Of a stretch of DNA of 64,000 bases, positions 51,773-61,063 are shown one piece after another (the first letter of the stretch is position 1; every line of letters begins with the position of its first letter). Source of the DNA: JACJWR01 sp963752505 (GTDB taxonomy: Bacteria; Actinomycetota; Actinomycetes; S36-B12; UBA10799); contig CAVVYM010000004.1 in the NCBI GenBank assembly GCA_963752505.1, positions 124,001-188,000 of the forward strand, given 5' to 3'. The notes under the pieces were generated by a model. The model did not search any database and was not told the origin of the DNA. It saw nothing but the letters and a program-made list of their open reading frames with translations. The translations under genes and the position numbers were made by a program.

Positions 51773-53572
51773 GTGTCCGGTCTCTCCCGACGAGGATTCC
51801 TCGGGCTCACAGCAGCGCTGGCGGCGTCGTTCGCCGTGCCCCAGCAGGCATTGGCGCGCGCACTGGCTCAACCGCTGGCGCCTGCCGATGTCCCCACCAC
51901 CTTGCGCCAAACGGTGCTGCAGCGCAGCGTCGCGCAGAACAACTTCTACCGAACCCTGACCACGGGACCGGGTGAGGACTTCGTGGTCCGCACCGACCTG
52001 GTGACCGCCGACGCCTCCCCCGCACGGGTGGCAGCCCGCAGGTCAATCGCCTACCTCGGGCACACCTCGGACATCCACATCATCGATGCCCAGACCCCGG
52101 CTTGGCTCGACCCCGTCGCCGAGTTCGACTTCACACTGCTGCCCGGTGTCTGCCGGCCGCAGGAAACGATGTCCGTGAACGTCCAGGGCGCGATGATTCA
52201 GGCACTGACCGATGCGGCGGACAGCCCGGTCACGGGCGCGCCGATGCTCGCCCTGCTCAACACCGGCGACAACTCGGACCGCCTGTCCAATCTTGAACTG
52301 CGTTGGTACATCGACCTGTTCGACGGTCAGACGGTGCAGCCGAACAGCGGCGACCCGGACCGCTACGAGGGCCCCCAGGCATGGACCGAAGTCACCTACG
52401 CCTACCACCCTGACGACCCCAGCAACGACCCCTACGGAAAGTTCGGCTTCCCCACCATCCCGGGGCTGCTCGAAGCTGTCGTCACCAGCGAAGTGACCTC
52501 GCCGGGAGCTCCCGCCCCCTGGTACACCGTGTACGGCAACCACGACACCACGCTGAACGGTACGTTCGGGGTGGACGAATCGGTTCGCAACCTCGCGACC
52601 GGCGGGCAGAAGGGCTACGCGTTCCCAGGATTCGCGTCCGACCTCTTCCGCGGCATGGCCGCCGACGTGAGTCCGGCCAGCCGACTGTTCAACAACATCC
52701 GGCAGCAGTTCGGCATGAACCCCGGCTTCAAGAACGTGACCGCCGACCCCGCCCGCAAGATCCTCGGTGGCATTGACTTCATGAAGGCGCACTTCGAGAC
52801 CACCGACCTCCCCGGTCCGGTGGGCCACGGCTTCACCCAGGACAACATCGACAACAAGACGACCTACTGGAAAGCGGACGTGGGTCCGGGCTTGCGGCTG
52901 TTCGGCCTCGACACGTGCAACCAGGTGCTCGGCGCCGACGGCGCGGTGCCGCAGAGCCAGTTTGACTGGCTCGAGTCGGAGCTGCAGACCGCGGTGGACG
53001 AGAACAAACTGGCCATCATCCTGAGCCACCACAACAGCCTCACCCTCGAGAACACAGCCCAGAACGTGTTCAACCCGGGCGAACCGCTGATCCACGCCGA
53101 AGAGTTCATCGACATGCTCCTGAAGTACCCGAACATGGTCGCGTGGCTCAATGGGCACACCCACATCAACACGATCCAAAGCCACGCTCGCGAAGGTGGC
53201 AACGGAGGATTCTGGGAAATCACCACCGCGTCTTGCATCGACTACCCGCAGCAGGCGCAGGTCGTGGATCTGGTGGACAACCGCGACGGCACCATGTCGC
53301 TGTTCTGCGTGACGCTGGACCACGCCTCGCCGCCGGAGTGGCGCGAAGGCGACTTCTCACAGATCGGCCTCGCGTCATTGAGCCGCGAGTTGGCGTCCAA
53401 CGACTTCACGGCCGATCCGTTGATGCGGCGCGGCTCGCCGCTTGACCGCAATGTGGAGCTACTGCTGCCGTCGCCGTTCGATCTGTCGTCGATTTCCGAC
53501 GCCGATCTTGAGCGGGCCTACGCCGAGCGCACTGCCCGAAGAATGGCCACCAATGCGGGAGGCGGTGCCTGA
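51773..53572 (+). CDS. Tat-exported metallophosphoesterase (TIGR03767 type)
   Basis: The 599-residue protein has a Tat signal SRRGFLGLTAALAASFAVP and the calcineurin-like fold with metal-binding blocks GHTSDIHIID, LNTGDNSD, YGNHDTT, LSHHNS and GHTHIN. The family is known in actinobacteria as TIGR03767, with no established substrate. AAAGGAG lies seven bases before the GTG at 51773. Its stop overlaps the lipoprotein gene by one base, so a three-gene operon follows. It is divergent from the GH31 gene. Confidence 0.85.
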   Translation: MSGLSRRGFLGLTAALAASFAVPQQALARALAQPLAPADVPTTLRQTVLQRSVAQNNFYRTLTTGPGEDFVVRTDLVTADASPARVAARRSIAYLGHTSDIHIIDAQTPAWLDPVAEFDFTLLPGVCRPQETMSVNVQGAMIQALTDAADSPVTGAPMLALLNTGDNSDRLSNLELRWYIDLFDGQTVQPNSGDPDRYEGPQAWTEVTYAYHPDDPSNDPYGKFGFPTIPGLLEAVVTSEVTSPGAPAPWYTVYGNHDTTLNGTFGVDESVRNLATGGQKGYAFPGFASDLFRGMAADVSPASRLFNNIRQQFGMNPGFKNVTADPARKILGGIDFMKAHFETTDLPGPVGHGFTQDNIDNKTTYWKADVGPGLRLFGLDTCNQVLGADGAVPQSQFDWLESELQTAVDENKLAIILSHHNSLTLENTAQNVFNPGEPLIHAEEFIDMLLKYPNMVAWLNGHTHINTIQSHAREGGNGGFWEITTASCIDYPQQAQVVDLVDNRDGTMSLFCVTLDHASPPEWREGDFSQIGLASLSRELASNDFTADPLMRRGSPLDRNVELLLPSPFDLSSISDADLERAYAERTARRMATNAGGGA

Positions 53573-53985
53573 TGAGACGGTTTGCCACATTCGTCGCCGC
53601 TGCGTCGGTAGCTGCGGTCGCCGTGACCGGGTGCTCGCAAGTCGCCCAGTTGCGCCCGGTCGCTGGTGACGCCCTGATCAGCCTGCGGACGGTGACCATC
53701 GACACGGTGCTGGAATCCGGCGCGGACTTCAAGACCGCACCGGTGTGCACCGCCGATGGCGAGGATCTCTCGTGCGAGGGCCTCACCACCGACGGCACCG
53801 CGGTGCTCAGCAAGGGGCAGAAGCAGGCCACGACAGACATCCCCAGCGAGTTTGCGAATCAAATCCCCGGGTGGGCAACCGCAACCGACACCTTTGTAGT
53901 CGCCGAGGTGACGGTCGGTTCGGACGTGATCTACAAAGGACTCGCGATTGAGGTCCTCGACGAGAATGGGAGGACCCAACAGTGA
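53572..53985 (+). CDS. Small lipoprotein
   Basis: The 137-residue protein has a lipoprotein signal ending VTGC and a small beta-rich domain containing VCTADGEDLSC that may hold a disulfide, followed by ADFKTAPV-type and VIYKGLAIEVLD strands. No family is recognised. It is coupled to the phosphoesterase by a 1-bp overlap and to the membrane protein by a 4-bp overlap, so it may modulate one of them. Confidence 0.65.
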   Translation: MRRFATFVAAASVAAVAVTGCSQVAQLRPVAGDALISLRTVTIDTVLESGADFKTAPVCTADGEDLSCEGLTTDGTAVLSKGQKQATTDIPSEFANQIPGWATATDTFVVAEVTVGSDVIYKGLAIEVLDENGRTQQ

Positions 53986-54686
53986 GCGACGTGAAGACTG
54001 ACGTGGACGCCCCGCAACCAGCCCGTAGCGCGAAGCCCAAGGAGTTCGGCTTCTCTGCGCTGGTGACAGGCTTCGCACGTATGTGGCGCGGATTCCTCCC
54101 CGCGATTGTGATGATCCTGGTCAATGCCGTGATCCAGGCGCTGCTCACCTTCTGGAATCCACAGGTGGGTCTGAGCGTCTCCTACGTTGTGGCCTTCGTC
54201 ATCTCGGCTGCGGTGCTGATCGTGTGGCTTGCCGTACTGTCCCGCACGGCGCTCGGTGCCGTGACGGGTAAGGTCTCGGTTTCGCAGTCCTTCTCCAGCA
54301 CGATTCCGGTGTTGGGCCGGTTCGCGATCTGGGTCGCGGTGCAGTGGCTGCTCATCCTCGTCGCTTTCCTCATCTTCCCTGGACTCGGCATGCTCGTCGG
54401 CATCGTCACGGCCTTCGTGCCGCTCGCGGCCGCTGACGGAAGGGGCAACCCCTTCGGTGCCAACTTCTCGGCCATCAAGGATCGCTGGGGTCGATGGCTG
54501 ATCACGAGCATCATCTTCGTGATCCTCGCAGCGATCATGCTGCTGCTCAGCGCAGTCAACGTCTTCTTCATCCACGGGACGGCCGCCTCGTTCATCTTCT
54601 GGCTGGTCGGCGGCGTGCTCGGCTACTGGCTCCTGACCGCCTACGCGGCGATCTACCGCAGCACACGCGTCGGCGCAGCGGGCTAG
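53982..54686 (+). CDS. Polytopic membrane protein, unknown function
   Basis: The 234-residue protein has about five to six hydrophobic helices after a charged tail (FARMWRGFLPAIVMILVNA, then roughly 65-90, 115-150, 175-200, 205-225). It resembles YesL/DUF4013-like small membrane proteins but I cannot assign one. It closes the phosphoesterase-lipoprotein operon, its GTG overlapping the preceding TGA. Confidence 0.6.
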   Translation: MSDVKTDVDAPQPARSAKPKEFGFSALVTGFARMWRGFLPAIVMILVNAVIQALLTFWNPQVGLSVSYVVAFVISAAVLIVWLAVLSRTALGAVTGKVSVSQSFSSTIPVLGRFAIWVAVQWLLILVAFLIFPGLGMLVGIVTAFVPLAAADGRGNPFGANFSAIKDRWGRWLITSIIFVILAAIMLLLSAVNVFFIHGTAASFIFWLVGGVLGYWLLTAYAAIYRSTRVGAAG

Positions 54687-54694
54687 ATTCCCCC

Positions 54695-54740
54695 GATCCC
54701 CGTCGCTGCGCGGCATCAAGGCCGCGCAGCGATGGGGATC
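54695..54740. terminator. Strong 20-bp stem terminator
   Basis: An inverted repeat GATCCCCGTCGCTGCGCGGC (54695-54714) pairs with 54721-54740 with one G-T wobble around loop ATCAAG. It ends the phosphoesterase operon, and can serve the convergent transglutaminase gene too. A T-rich ATTCCCGTTT follows. Confidence 0.85.
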
Positions 54741-54746
54741 ATTCCC

Positions 54747-54770
54747 GTTTGGGCGTTTGGGCGTTTGGGC
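54747..54770. repeat. Triple GTTTGGGC tandem repeat
   Basis: Three exact copies of the 8-base unit GTTTGGGC follow the terminator and run up to the stop of the transglutaminase gene. The copy number is probably variable between strains, and a role is unknown. Confidence 0.6.
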
Positions 54771-54771
54771 G

Positions 54772-55623
54772 TTAGCGCGGAAGCCGGGTGAGGGAGACCT
54801 CCACACCCAGCGATTCAGAGTGCCCGCCGGCGTAGATGCCCTTGAGCGGGCTGACGTCGGCGTAGTCGCGGCCGCGCGCCACAATGATGTGCCCCTCGCC
54901 CACCAATCGACCGTTGGTCGGGTCCAGGCCGTGCCAGTCGCCGTCCCACACCTCCACCCAGGCGTGGGATTCGCCGGTGACCCGTTCACCGATGTCGCCG
55001 CTGCCGGTGTAGAGGTAGCCGGAGACGTAGCGGGCCGGAATGCCCAACGGCCGCAGCAACGACAGTGTCACGTGGGTGAAGTCCTGGCACACCCCCACGC
55101 CATTGGCCCAGGCCTCGGAGGCCTTGGTGAACACATTGGTGGAGCCCGGCGTGTAGTGCATGTGGTTCTCGACCGCCGTGACGGCGGCCTGAATCGCTTC
55201 GGCAGGCCTCGCACACGCGGCCAGTGCTGCGAGCAGATCCGCGCGGCTCGGATCGCCTCGGGCATCGTCGACGTAGTGGCTCGGCCGCAGGAACTCGCAC
55301 CAGGTGTCGGTGACAGGTTCGGTGCGCAATTCATCCCATCCCAGGCCCACCCCCAGCGGCGTGGTCTGGGTGGTCTCCACCACCGAGCTTGAGGTGACGT
55401 CGAGCACGGTGTGTGGTTCGTGCAGGTCGAAGGCCTCCACAGTGGTGCCCCAGTAGTCGGTGTAGGCCTGCACTCGGGCCGAGGGCGTCACCCGAAGCTC
55501 GTGCGCGATCAGCAGTTGACCCTCGCCGTCCGCGGGAGTCATGCGCGCCTCGTTGAACGAGGCCGACACCGGCTCGGTGTACCTCAGTCCCGTGTGGTGT
55601 GAGACCTTCAGCCGCCAACTCAT
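54772..55623 (-). CDS. Transglutaminase-like cysteine protease family protein
   Basis: The 283-residue protein has a transglutaminase-fold core with triad C179 (GVGVCQDFTH), H220 (ESHAWVEVW) and D234 (HGLDPTNG), after an N-terminal beta domain LKVSHHTGLRY. It belongs to the bacterial transglutaminase N-terminal family linked with alpha-E and ATP-grasp genes. Its start overlaps the alpha-E stop. In the proposed system it would cut or transfer the peptide made by the ATP-grasp enzyme. Confidence 0.88.
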   Translation of the reverse strand: MSWRLKVSHHTGLRYTEPVSASFNEARMTPADGEGQLLIAHELRVTPSARVQAYTDYWGTTVEAFDLHEPHTVLDVTSSSVVETTQTTPLGVGLGWDELRTEPVTDTWCEFLRPSHYVDDARGDPSRADLLAALAACARPAEAIQAAVTAVENHMHYTPGSTNVFTKASEAWANGVGVCQDFTHVTLSLLRPLGIPARYVSGYLYTGSGDIGERVTGESHAWVEVWDGDWHGLDPTNGRLVGEGHIIVARGRDYADVSPLKGIYAGGHSESLGVEVSLTRLPR

Positions 55624-56546
55624 CAGTGACTCCACACCGTCGTCCCCACTTGCCGGAAAAAGGCCTCCGACACCTCCAGTCCAGCCTGCGTCGAACTGAC
55701 CAGGCCGCTCTCCGCCATGGCATCCACGGTGGCCGGGTCCGGCGACGAGGACGAGAATTCGAGCGCGCTACGCAGCAGCCCCACGGTGCGCAGCAGCCGG
55801 CCAGTGGCGTCCTCGGATCCCTGCTGTTCCAGCGCCCGTACGGTGTCCTCGGCGATGCGCGAGGAGCCCAGCATCGAGCGGGGGAAGAGCGGATCCAACA
55901 CCAGGAAGCCGCGCACCTGTTCGCCGCTCATGGGGTTGCGCCCGCGCAGGAACGCGTGCAGGCCGCCGGTGGCCCGCAGCATGGCCACCGGGCCCGATTC
56001 GGGCCACATTTGCTCGTGGTGCACGGCGAGCAACCGAGCAGTCATGTCGATGCGCTCGAGGGTGCGTCCCAGCCGCAGGAACAGGTAGCCCTCGTCACGC
56101 GGGGAGGTCCAGTCGATGACGCCGTGGACCACCGCGAGGCGTTCGAGCACGCCGTAGAGCAGAACTCCCGGGCTGCGGATGTCCGGTTTGCTGACGGCCA
56201 GCGACAGGCGCATGTCGACGCTGTTGAGGGCCTCGAACACGTCGGCCGACAGCGCGTCTCGGATGGCGCGGGCATTCTCGCGTGCGGCATGCACCGCGCC
56301 GCTGACCGAACTTGTGTCCTCGGGGTCACCGAGTACCTGGCGCACCAGGCCCGAGGGCGTGTTGTCGTCGTCCGCACCGCCGGGCAGCAAGAGGGCGTCC
56401 AGCAGCACCTGTGCGCCCCGTTCCGGGGTGACGCGCTTGTCTTCGACGATCAGTTGGTGGTGCTCGGCCAACAAGCGCGCACTGGCCTCGGCGCGCTCCA
56501 CATAGCGGCCGATCCAATAGAAACTCTCAGCAAGGCGGCTCAGCAT
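55623..56546 (-). CDS. Alpha-E domain protein
   Basis: The 307-residue, all-helical protein matches the alpha-E (COG2307) family: LSRLAESFYWIGRYVERAEASARLLAEHH at the start, in which the E-rich helix is typical, FLRLGRTLERIDMTARLLAVHHEQ in the middle. The biochemical role is unknown, but it always travels with the ATP-grasp partner. It overlaps the ATP-grasp gene by 7 bp and the transglutaminase by 1 bp. The ATG at 56546 is the first matching the family start. Confidence 0.86.
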   Translation of the reverse strand: MLSRLAESFYWIGRYVERAEASARLLAEHHQLIVEDKRVTPERGAQVLLDALLLPGGADDDNTPSGLVRQVLGDPEDTSSVSGAVHAARENARAIRDALSADVFEALNSVDMRLSLAVSKPDIRSPGVLLYGVLERLAVVHGVIDWTSPRDEGYLFLRLGRTLERIDMTARLLAVHHEQMWPESGPVAMLRATGGLHAFLRGRNPMSGEQVRGFLVLDPLFPRSMLGSSRIAEDTVRALEQQGSEDATGRLLRTVGLLRSALEFSSSSPDPATVDAMAESGLVSSTQAGLEVSEAFFRQVGTTVWSH

Positions 56547-58189
56547 GGGGCGTTGCCTCCTTGCGTGCTGGTTTGCTGCTGTTGTTCGGACTGTTGGCGC
56601 ATGCGCTCTTCGGAGATGCGCGGCCCCGTCTCGCGCCAGCCAGGTTGCCGTCGATAGCGCCGGTCGATGCCGATGAACCCCTCGGCGGTGCCGTCCGCCA
56701 CGGCCGGCCCGGGTTCGGCCGAGATGCCGCCCTGGCCATCGTCGAGCACCCAGGTGTCCTTGGATCCGCCGCCCTGGGACGAGTTGACCACCAGGCTGCC
56801 CTTGCGCAAGGCCACGCGGGTGAGGCCGCCCGGTAGCACCCATACCCGCTCACCGTCGTTCACCGCGAAGGGCCGCAGGTCGACGTGTCGGGGCTCGATG
56901 GATCCTTCGCCGACGGCGCTGGGCGACGTGGAGAGCGTGAGTACCGGCTGGGCAACCCAGGCCCGCGGGTCTTTCTTGATCGACACCGCGACCTCGGCAA
57001 GTTCCTCGTCACTGGCCTGGTGGCCCATGACGAGGCCGTAGCCGCCCGAACCGTCCACCGGTTTGAGCACCATCGAATCCAGTCGCTGCAGCACATAGTC
57101 GCGCACCTCGCGATCCTGCAGGTCGTAGGTGGGGACGTTGGGCAGAATCGGCTTCTCTCCCAGGTAGTACTCGATGATCTTGGGCACGTAGGGATACAAC
57201 GCCTTGTCGTCGGCCACGCCGTTGCCGATGGCGTTGGCGATGCTGACCGTGCCAGCCCTAGCAGCGTTGAGGATGCCGGGCACTCCAAGCAGGGAATCGG
57301 GCAGGAAGTGCACCGGATCGAGGTAGTCGTCGTCGATGCGCCGATAGATGACGTGCACTTGGCGCGGCCCCTTGGTGGTCCGCATGAAGACGCTGCCCTC
57401 CCGACAGAACAGGTCGCGCCCTTCGACGAGTTCGGTGCCCATGCGGCGGGCGAGGAAGGCGTGCTCGAAGTGCGCCGAGTTGTGCACGCCGGGGGTGAGC
57501 ACCACCACGGTGGGATCTGGCACGCCGCGCGGCCCGGAGCTGACCAGCGACGCGAACAGCCGCTCCGGGTACTCCGAGATCGCACGCACCCTCTGGGTGG
57601 GGAATAGCTCGGGTACCACGTGGGCCAGGGTGCGCCGGTTCTCCAGCACGTAGGACACCCCGGAGGGGTTGCGGAGATTGTCCTCCAGCACCCGGATCGT
57701 GCCCTCTTGGTCGCGGACGAGGTCGACGCCGGCGACGTGGATCCGCACTCCGTTGGGGGGTGAGAAGCCGTGCGCCGCGCGGTGGAAGTGCGCCGACGAG
57801 GTGACCAGCGCCCGCGGCACGATGTGCTCGGACAGGATTTGGCCGACGCCGTAGACGTCGTCGAGGAACATCTCGAGTGCCCGGATGCGTTGACTGACAC
57901 CGGCGTCGATGGTGCGCCACTCGTCAGCCGCGATGACGCGCGGGATGAGATCCATCGGCAATGGACGCTCGCGACCACTGAGCGTGAACGTGATTCCTTG
58001 GGCAGTCAGGTGGCTGTCGCGCACCCGCCCACGCTCGCGCAGACCCTCTGACCCCAGCGTCCGAAGCGCCGACTCGAGATACTCCAGACCAGGGCGGGGC
58101 ACCCCCGTGGCGTCGAACATCTCGTCGTACGCGCCAGGCGTCGTCTCATAGCCGGCATAGCCGGCCGCGAGGTCGTTGTCAGTGGTCAT
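56540..58189 (-). CDS. Circularly permuted ATP-grasp protein (COG2308)
   Basis: The 549-residue protein has the ATP-grasp fold in circularly permuted form. The N-terminal MTTDN through PGAYDEMFD leads to VLEDNLRNPSGVSYVLENR and GRDLFCREG, and the C-terminal half has VLKPVDGSGGYGLVMG for ATP binding. This family is proposed to ligate amino acids or peptides, coupling with alpha-E and transglutaminase partners. It is the first gene of a three-gene minus-strand operon. A long Gln/Ser tail ends the protein. Confidence 0.86.
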   Translation of the reverse strand: MTTDNDLAAGYAGYETTPGAYDEMFDATGVPRPGLEYLESALRTLGSEGLRERGRVRDSHLTAQGITFTLSGRERPLPMDLIPRVIAADEWRTIDAGVSQRIRALEMFLDDVYGVGQILSEHIVPRALVTSSAHFHRAAHGFSPPNGVRIHVAGVDLVRDQEGTIRVLEDNLRNPSGVSYVLENRRTLAHVVPELFPTQRVRAISEYPERLFASLVSSGPRGVPDPTVVVLTPGVHNSAHFEHAFLARRMGTELVEGRDLFCREGSVFMRTTKGPRQVHVIYRRIDDDYLDPVHFLPDSLLGVPGILNAARAGTVSIANAIGNGVADDKALYPYVPKIIEYYLGEKPILPNVPTYDLQDREVRDYVLQRLDSMVLKPVDGSGGYGLVMGHQASDEELAEVAVSIKKDPRAWVAQPVLTLSTSPSAVGEGSIEPRHVDLRPFAVNDGERVWVLPGGLTRVALRKGSLVVNSSQGGGSKDTWVLDDGQGGISAEPGPAVADGTAEGFIGIDRRYRRQPGWRETGPRISEERMRQQSEQQQQTSTQGGNAPC

Positions 58190-58409
58190 GTGGTGTCTCC
58201 CAACCCAGACAGATTAGCGCTGCTCGGCCCGAGTGGAAGGGTGGCGGGAAATCGGAAACACAACTGTCACATGGTCGCCGTCAGGAGGGATCAGTCATGC
58301 GCGGCGGGCGACTGCGGATTGGTGGACATTGGCACCGCGCGCTGCTGGGGCGCTAACCTGCTCGTTGAGGTCGAGAGCGACAACGAGACGCAAACGAGAG
58401 GTGCACCCG

Positions 58410-59813
58410 GTGAGCGATGTGTCGGAACTTGCCGTGGATCTGCCGCCGGGTCCGCGCGCGAGGTACCAGCGCCAGGTCAACGCTCTGCTGACGAGCTACC
58501 GTGCGATTCCCGCCGACGCTGCCGTGCGATTGGCCAAGAAGACGTCGAATCTCTTCCGCATCCGTGCCGAGACAGATGCCCCGGGTCTGGCCGTCGACGG
58601 CTTCGACGGAGTGTTGCACGTGGATTCGGTGGCGCGCACCGCCGACGTCCTGGGCATGACCACCTACGAGCATCTCGTGGACGCGACGCTGCCGTATGGC
58701 CTCATGCCGCCGGTGGTGCCGCAACTGAAGACCATCACGCTGGGCGGAGCCGTGACGGGGCTGGGGATCGAGTCGAGTTCGTTCCGGGCTGGATTACCGC
58801 ACGAGTCCGTGCTCGAGATGGACATCCTGACCGGATCCGGGGAGGTGATCACCGCGACACCCGACAACGAACACGCCGACCTCTTCTTCGGTTTCCCCAA
58901 CTCCTACGGCACCCTGGGTTACGCCATTCGGTTGAAGATCGAACTCGCGCCGGTGGCACCCTACGTTGAACTCGAGCACGTGAAGTTCACCAGCGCGGTG
59001 GAACTCGCCGCTGCCATCGACGAGGCCGCGCGCAGCGGTGAGCACGGCGGTCGAGCGGTCGACTTCATCGACGGCACAGTGTTCTCCGATGATGAGTTGT
59101 ATCTCACGCTCGGGCGTTGGGTCGAGCACGCGCCGTTCCTCAGCGACTACACGGGCAACAGCATCTACTACAAATCCATCAACACCAGGCGGGTCGACTA
59201 CCTCACGGTGCTCGACTACATCTGGCGCTGGGACACGGACTGGTTCTGGTGCTCGGGCGGCGTCGGGGCGCAGAACCGTTTCGTGCGCCCGCTGATACCG
59301 CGGCGCTACCTGCGCTCCGACGTCTACTTCAAGATCGTCAGTTTCAGCCGTCGCAAGGGCCTGGTGGAGGCCTGGGATCGGCTGCGCGGCAAGCCCCGGC
59401 GCGAATACGTGATCCAAGACATCGAGGTGCCGGTCGATCGCCTGGCCGAGTTCCTCGACTTCTTCCACCGTGAAGTGGGCATCCGACCGGTGTGGCTGTG
59501 TCCACTCAAACAGCGCGATCAGCTGCGACGCTGGGACCTCTACGTGATGTCCGCCGACACGGTCTACGTCAACGTCGGTTTCTGGGCGAGCGTGGAGATG
59601 GCGCCGGGCGCGCGAGACGGTGACGTCAACCGAGCAATCGAAATCGAAGTCGAGCGACTCGGGGGCCGCAAGTCGCTCTACTCGTCCAGCTTCTATCCCG
59701 AAGATGAGTTCTGGGGTATATACAACGGTGAAACGTACGCAGGCCTGAAGAAGCAATACGATCCGGATTCGCGACTATTGGACCTCTACGCCAAGTGCGT
59801 CGCTGGGAGGTAG
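58410..59813 (+). CDS. tmsA: FAD-binding oxidoreductase, 10-methyl fatty acid reductase
   Basis: The 467-residue flavoprotein resembles the DIMINUTO/DWARF1 group: an FAD-binding PCMH domain (LHVDSVARTADV, KTITLGGAVTGLGIESSSFRAG, NSYGTLGYAIRLKIEL) and a C-terminal cap ending YPEDEFWGIYNGE. Next to a cyclopropane-synthase-like methyltransferase, this is the tmsA/bfaA reductase that converts 10-methylene to 10-methyl stearate (tuberculostearate) lipids in actinobacteria. The GTG at 58410 follows GAGAGGTG. It is 5 bp before tmsB. Confidence 0.82.
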   Translation: MSDVSELAVDLPPGPRARYQRQVNALLTSYRAIPADAAVRLAKKTSNLFRIRAETDAPGLAVDGFDGVLHVDSVARTADVLGMTTYEHLVDATLPYGLMPPVVPQLKTITLGGAVTGLGIESSSFRAGLPHESVLEMDILTGSGEVITATPDNEHADLFFGFPNSYGTLGYAIRLKIELAPVAPYVELEHVKFTSAVELAAAIDEAARSGEHGGRAVDFIDGTVFSDDELYLTLGRWVEHAPFLSDYTGNSIYYKSINTRRVDYLTVLDYIWRWDTDWFWCSGGVGAQNRFVRPLIPRRYLRSDVYFKIVSFSRRKGLVEAWDRLRGKPRREYVIQDIEVPVDRLAEFLDFFHREVGIRPVWLCPLKQRDQLRRWDLYVMSADTVYVNVGFWASVEMAPGARDGDVNRAIEIEVERLGGRKSLYSSSFYPEDEFWGIYNGETYAGLKKQYDPDSRLLDLYAKCVAGR

Positions 59814-59818
59814 TAACT

Positions 59819-61051
59819 ATGAAAATCGCTGAAGCTCTCGCTCTCCTACTCGGCCCCAACAGCAGAGTTGCCGTGCGGGCATACGACGGCAGTGAGGCCG
59901 GCCCGACCGATCCAACCGCCACCATGGTGCTGCGCACACCGGCGGCGCTGCAGTACCTGGTGACGGCGCCCAGCGACCTCGGATTGGCCCGGGCCTACGT
60001 CACAGGGGCCATCGATGTCGAAGGCGACCTGCACGCGGTGGTTACCGAGTTGGCCAAGGTGAACGTCAAGCTCTTGAGCCCGGCCGATGCGCTGGCGATT
60101 GCGCGCTCCGTTGGGCTGAAGAACGTCCGCCGACCACCGATTCCGCCGCAAGAAGTGAAGATGACCGGCCTGCGCCGCCACACCAAGCGGCGTGACGCAG
60201 AGGCTATCTCGCACCACTACGACGTTTCCAACGACTTCTACTTCCAACTCCTTGGACCGTCCATGGCCTACACCTGCGCGGTGTTTCCCACCAAGGACAC
60301 CGATCTGACGCAGGCTCAGGACTACAAATTCGATCTGGTGTGCCGGAAGTTGGGGCTCGAACCCGGTATGCGCCTGCTCGATGTGGGATGCGGGTGGGGC
60401 GGAATGGCCGTGCATGCCGCGCGCGAGTACGGCGTCAACGTCATCGGCGTCACGCTGTCTCGGCAGCAGGCCGAGTACGGCGCCAAACTCGTGGCGGAGT
60501 TGGGCCTCGGCGATCTGGCGGAGATTCGCTACGGCGACTACCGAGATGTTGTCGAAACCGGCTTCGACCGGGTGTCGTCAATTGGGCTCACCGAGCACAT
60601 CGGCTACAAGAACTACCCTGCCTACTTCACCTTCCTGCTCGGTAAGCTCAAGCCGGAAGGCCGACTCCTGAACCACACCATCACGCGCAACGATGGGCTG
60701 CAGAGCGCCAAGGCGGGTGGTTTCATCAACCGATATATCTTCCCGGATGGCGAGTTGGCAGGCCCGGCGCAGGTGATGGGCGCCATGAACGACGCCGGGT
60801 TCGAGATCCAGCACGAGGAGAACATCCGACTGCACTACGCCGAGACGCTGCGGCACTGGACCGAGAACCTCATGGGCGACTGGGACGCGGCGGTGGCCGA
60901 GGTGGGACTGCAGAAGGCCCGCACATGGCGGCTGTACCTGACTGTGTCGCGGGTGGGGTTCGAACTCAACCGCATTCAACTCCACCAGTTCCTCGGCACC
61001 AAGACCACCGCGGTGGGTGTCTCCGGCTACCCCTGGCGGCACGATTTCTAG
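59819..61051 (+). CDS. tmsB: SAM-dependent fatty acyl methyltransferase (tmsB type)
   Basis: The 410-residue enzyme belongs to the cyclopropane-fatty-acyl-phospholipid synthase family. SHHYDVSNDFYFQLLG, the SAM motif DVGCGWGG at 188-195, GVTLSRQQAEYG and SIGLTEHIGYKNY match it. It transfers methyl from SAM to the double bond of oleoyl lipids, giving 10-methylene, which TmsA then reduces. GGAGG lies eight bases before the ATG. No obvious tmsC follows. Confidence 0.86.
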   Translation: MKIAEALALLLGPNSRVAVRAYDGSEAGPTDPTATMVLRTPAALQYLVTAPSDLGLARAYVTGAIDVEGDLHAVVTELAKVNVKLLSPADALAIARSVGLKNVRRPPIPPQEVKMTGLRRHTKRRDAEAISHHYDVSNDFYFQLLGPSMAYTCAVFPTKDTDLTQAQDYKFDLVCRKLGLEPGMRLLDVGCGWGGMAVHAAREYGVNVIGVTLSRQQAEYGAKLVAELGLGDLAEIRYGDYRDVVETGFDRVSSIGLTEHIGYKNYPAYFTFLLGKLKPEGRLLNHTITRNDGLQSAKAGGFINRYIFPDGELAGPAQVMGAMNDAGFEIQHEENIRLHYAETLRHWTENLMGDWDAAVAEVGLQKARTWRLYLTVSRVGFELNRIQLHQFLGTKTTAVGVSGYPWRHDF

Positions 61052-61063
61052 GCTGCGATCGGT

